DNA from: an uncultured Alphaproteobacteria bacterium | GTDB lineage: Bacteria > Pseudomonadota > Alphaproteobacteria > Rhizobiales > Aestuariivirgaceae | Assembly (NCBI GenBank): GCA_937868035.1 | Contig: CALMLK010000365.1 | Span: 1-7,145 of the forward strand | Length of the DNA: 7,145 bases | Reading direction: 5' to 3' | Shown: positions 6,173 through 7,145 of the stretch, piece by piece | Layout of the letters: each line of letters begins with the position of its first letter | Position numbering within the stretch: position 1 is the stretch's first letter | Position numbers and translations under genes: made by a program | The notes under the pieces: model-generated | What the model was told of the DNA's origin: nothing | Seen by the model: only the letters and a program-made list of their open reading frames with translations | Database searches by the model: none

Positions 6173-6591
6173 TCATTGTCACCAGCCTGCGCGACAGCCA
6201 TGCGCAACTCGCCGCCCATGGCGCCAAACGCGCCATCAGCATCCTCAGTCCCGACACGCCCCATCCGGATTTTCCGGCACTGGCCGATGGCCAGCACCTC
6301 AGGCTGACCTTCCATGATGTGAACGCCGATGGCGGCGGCCTCGAAGGCCCGAAGATGCGCGATGCCGAACGGCTCGTGCACTTCATCACCGAGTGGGACC
6401 GCGCCGCCCCGTTGCTCATCCATTGCTGGGCCGGCATCAGCCGCTCCACGGCAGCGGCCTATTCCGCCGCCTGCCTGCTGCGTGCCGGTGAGGACGAGGA
6501 CGACCTCGCCCGTGAATTGCGCGAGGCTTCGCCCTCCGCCACGCCCGGGTGGTGGAGCAGGGGGGCGTCTACCCCCGGGTCTTCGTCCTAG
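6169..6591 (+). CDS. Tyrosine/dual-specificity phosphatase-like protein, C-terminus replaced at chimeric junction
   Basis: A Cys-dependent phosphatase with the P-loop HCWAGISRS at residues 85-93 (nucleophile Cys86, Arg92, a C-x5-R motif). FHDVNAD (48-54) may supply the general-acid aspartate. It begins with an ATGA overlap on the HD gene. The genuine protein is readable only to ASPSATP (120-126, ending at 6546). Alphaproteobacterial relatives, as I recall, continue with Asn and a further ~30-40 residues. Here the frame instead runs into GC-rich foreign sequence, giving a low-complexity [14 protein letters not shown] tail and a stop at 6589-6591. That tail comes from reading another organism's gene out of frame, so the annotated end is not biological. 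The family call is good; the substrate is unknown. It probably has the same pathway as the HD protein. Confidence 0.8.
   Translation: MIIVTSLRDSHAQLAAHGAKRAISILSPDTPHPDFPALADGQHLRLTFHDVNADGGGLEGPKMRDAERLVHFITEWDRAAPLLIHCWAGISRSTAAAYSAACLLRAGEDEDDLARELREASPSATPGWWSRGASTPGSSS
6541..6549. other. Chimeric junction: alphaproteobacterial DNA to Thermus-like DNA
   Basis: Left of about 6546 the phosphatase frame is conserved and uses mixed codons. Right of it, a plus-strand frame ([17 protein letters not shown]) and the minus-strand purF both show extreme third-position G/C with CCC, GGG, CTC, GAG and AGG/CGG codons. The crossover falls in ACGCCCGGG, where CCCGGG (6544-6549) could be a short shared sequence or a restriction-type join. 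A second CCCGGG lies 30 bp downstream (6574-6579). Confidence 0.8.
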
Positions 6592-6602
6592 AGAAGCTCT
6601 AG
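6549..6602 (+). CDS. C-terminal fragment of an unidentified Thermus-like gene
   Basis: The frame GTG-GTG-GAG-CAG ... AAG-CTC-TAG reads [17 protein letters not shown] and stops at 6600-6602. Almost every codon ends in G or C, as in the adjacent purF, and the peptide looks like a normal soluble protein tail. It would face purF and overlap its 3' end by 15 bp, a compact arrangement common in Thermus. Too little remains to name the protein. The left boundary is simply where the foreign sequence appears to begin. It might instead be chance coding in a GC-rich gap. Confidence 0.4.
   Translation: MVEQGGVYPRVFVLEKL
6588..6602. repeat. Short perfect inverted repeat holding both convergent stop codons
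   Basis: CTAGAG-AAG-CTCTAG forms a 6-bp perfect stem with a 3-base loop. The left arm contains the purF stop (TAG on the minus strand, 6590-6588) and the right arm the plus-strand stop (6600-6602). A run of five T lies at 6609-6613. The stem is too weak to call a terminator with confidence, particularly for a thermophile. Confidence 0.35.
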
Positions 6603-7145
6603 GGCGAGTTTTTCCCCCTCCTCGGGCACCCCCGCCGGGTAGCGCCCGTTGCAGCAGGCGAGGCAGACGGGCCGCCCGATGGCCCGCTTGACCCCCTCCT
6701 CCGAGCGGAAGGCCAAAGAGTCCGCCCCGATGTAGGCCTGGATCTCCTCCACGCTCTTCTCCGCGGCGATGAGCTCCTTGCGGGCCGCGGTGTCTATGCC
6801 GTAGTAGCAGGGGAAGCGGATGGGGGGGCTAGAGACGCGGAAGTGGACCTCGAGGGCCCCCGCCTCCTTGAGCATGCGCACGATGCGGCGGCTCGTGGTG
6901 CCCCGGACGATGGAGTCGTCCACCAGGACCACCCGCTTGCCCTTCACTGCCCCCGTGGGGGAGAGCTTGAGCCTCGTCTTCAGGTCGCGGAGCTCCTGGG
7001 TGGGCTGGATGAAGGTGCGCCCGGCGTAGGGGTTCTTGTAGAGGCCGAACTCCAGGGGGAGCCCGCTCGCCTTGGCGTAGCCCACGGCGGCCCCGATGCC
7101 CGAGTCGGGGACGGGGACCACGAGGTCGGCCTCTGCGGGGGCCTC
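6588..7145 (-). CDS. purF: Amidophosphoribosyltransferase, C-terminal part, Thermus-like; 5' end outside the window
   Basis: PurF makes 5-phosphoribosylamine from PRPP and glutamine, the first committed step of purine synthesis. The visible 185 residues enter from the right edge in frame ([16 protein letters not shown]) and form most of the phosphoribosyltransferase domain. The [13 protein letters not shown] loop is at residues 36-48 and the PRPP-binding motif [13 protein letters not shown] at 72-84. Cys113 (FPCYYGID) and [10 protein letters not shown] (161-170) match the Fe-S cluster cysteines of the Bacillus-type enzyme. The N-terminal glutaminase domain, roughly 270 residues, is missing off the edge. 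Only about nine of 185 codons end in A or T (hand count), and Glu is GAG except once, quite unlike the genes to the left. The assignment to Thermus is from codon style and remembered sequence likeness; the enzyme call is firm. Confidence 0.93.
   Translation of the reverse strand, partial: EAPAEADLVVPVPDSGIGAAVGYAKASGLPLEFGLYKNPYAGRTFIQPTQELRDLKTRLKLSPTGAVKGKRVVLVDDSIVRGTTSRRIVRMLKEAGALEVHFRVSSPPIRFPCYYGIDTAARKELIAAEKSVEEIQAYIGADSLAFRSEEGVKRAIGRPVCLACCNGRYPAGVPEEGEKLALELL

Noticed and set aside
6547..6591. [14 protein letters not shown] as a genuine low-complexity phosphatase tail
   Set aside because: The same bases in another frame give a well-formed Thermus-like peptide, so the tail is an out-of-frame reading past the junction.
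6588..7145. Horizontally acquired purF in an alphaproteobacterium
   Set aside because: No mobile element, repeat or integration site is seen at the border, the phosphatase is cut in mid-frame, and the fragment keeps its own facing neighbour. An artefactual join explains this more simply.

Overview
The first ~6.54 kb looks like chromosome of a GC-rich alphaproteobacterium, probably of the Rhizobiales/Hyphomicrobiales type. This is an inference from codon style (CGC, GGC, CTG, mixed GAA/GAG), from the form of the proteins (a dihydroorotase with an IDSQVHFREPG motif, a YgfZ-Tag-HD-phosphatase cluster) and from a TTAA-N7-TTAA box of the CtrA type. The last ~600 bp is different. It carries the C-terminal part of purF in codons of a strongly GC3-biased Thermus-like organism (about 95% G or C at third positions by hand count). 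The two meet abruptly near position 6546, inside a phosphatase gene. The window is best read as a chimera of two unrelated genomes, more likely an assembly or ligation artefact than a natural transfer.

Layout. Positions 1-502 (-): partial SRAP/YedK-type protein that protects abasic sites. Positions 501-920 (+): NUDIX (MutT-like) hydrolase; its ATG and the SRAP ATG interlock in one CATG. Positions 921-1032: short intergenic stretch with the CtrA-like box. Positions 1033-1293 (+): small unrecognised protein. Positions 4090-1300 (-): three-gene operon of dihydroorotase homologue, AcuI-type acryloyl-CoA reductase and GNAT acetyltransferase. Positions 4091-4155: divergent promoter region. Positions 4156-6546 (+): ygfZ, tag (3-methyladenine glycosylase I), an HD-domain phosphohydrolase and a Cys-based tyrosine/dual-specificity phosphatase cut off by the junction. 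Positions ~6549-6602 (+): apparent tail of a Thermus-like gene. Positions 6588-7145 (-): partial purF.

Every same-strand junction in the alphaproteobacterial part is a 4-bp ATGA or GTGA stop/start overlap (five of five), so both operons are probably translationally coupled. Several products deal with damaged nucleotides or DNA: SRAP, the NUDIX protein, Tag and perhaps the HD protein. The only intergenic gaps are 112 bp (921-1032), 6 bp (1294-1299) and 65 bp (4091-4155). I saw no tRNA, rRNA, CRISPR array, insertion sequence or clear intrinsic terminator.
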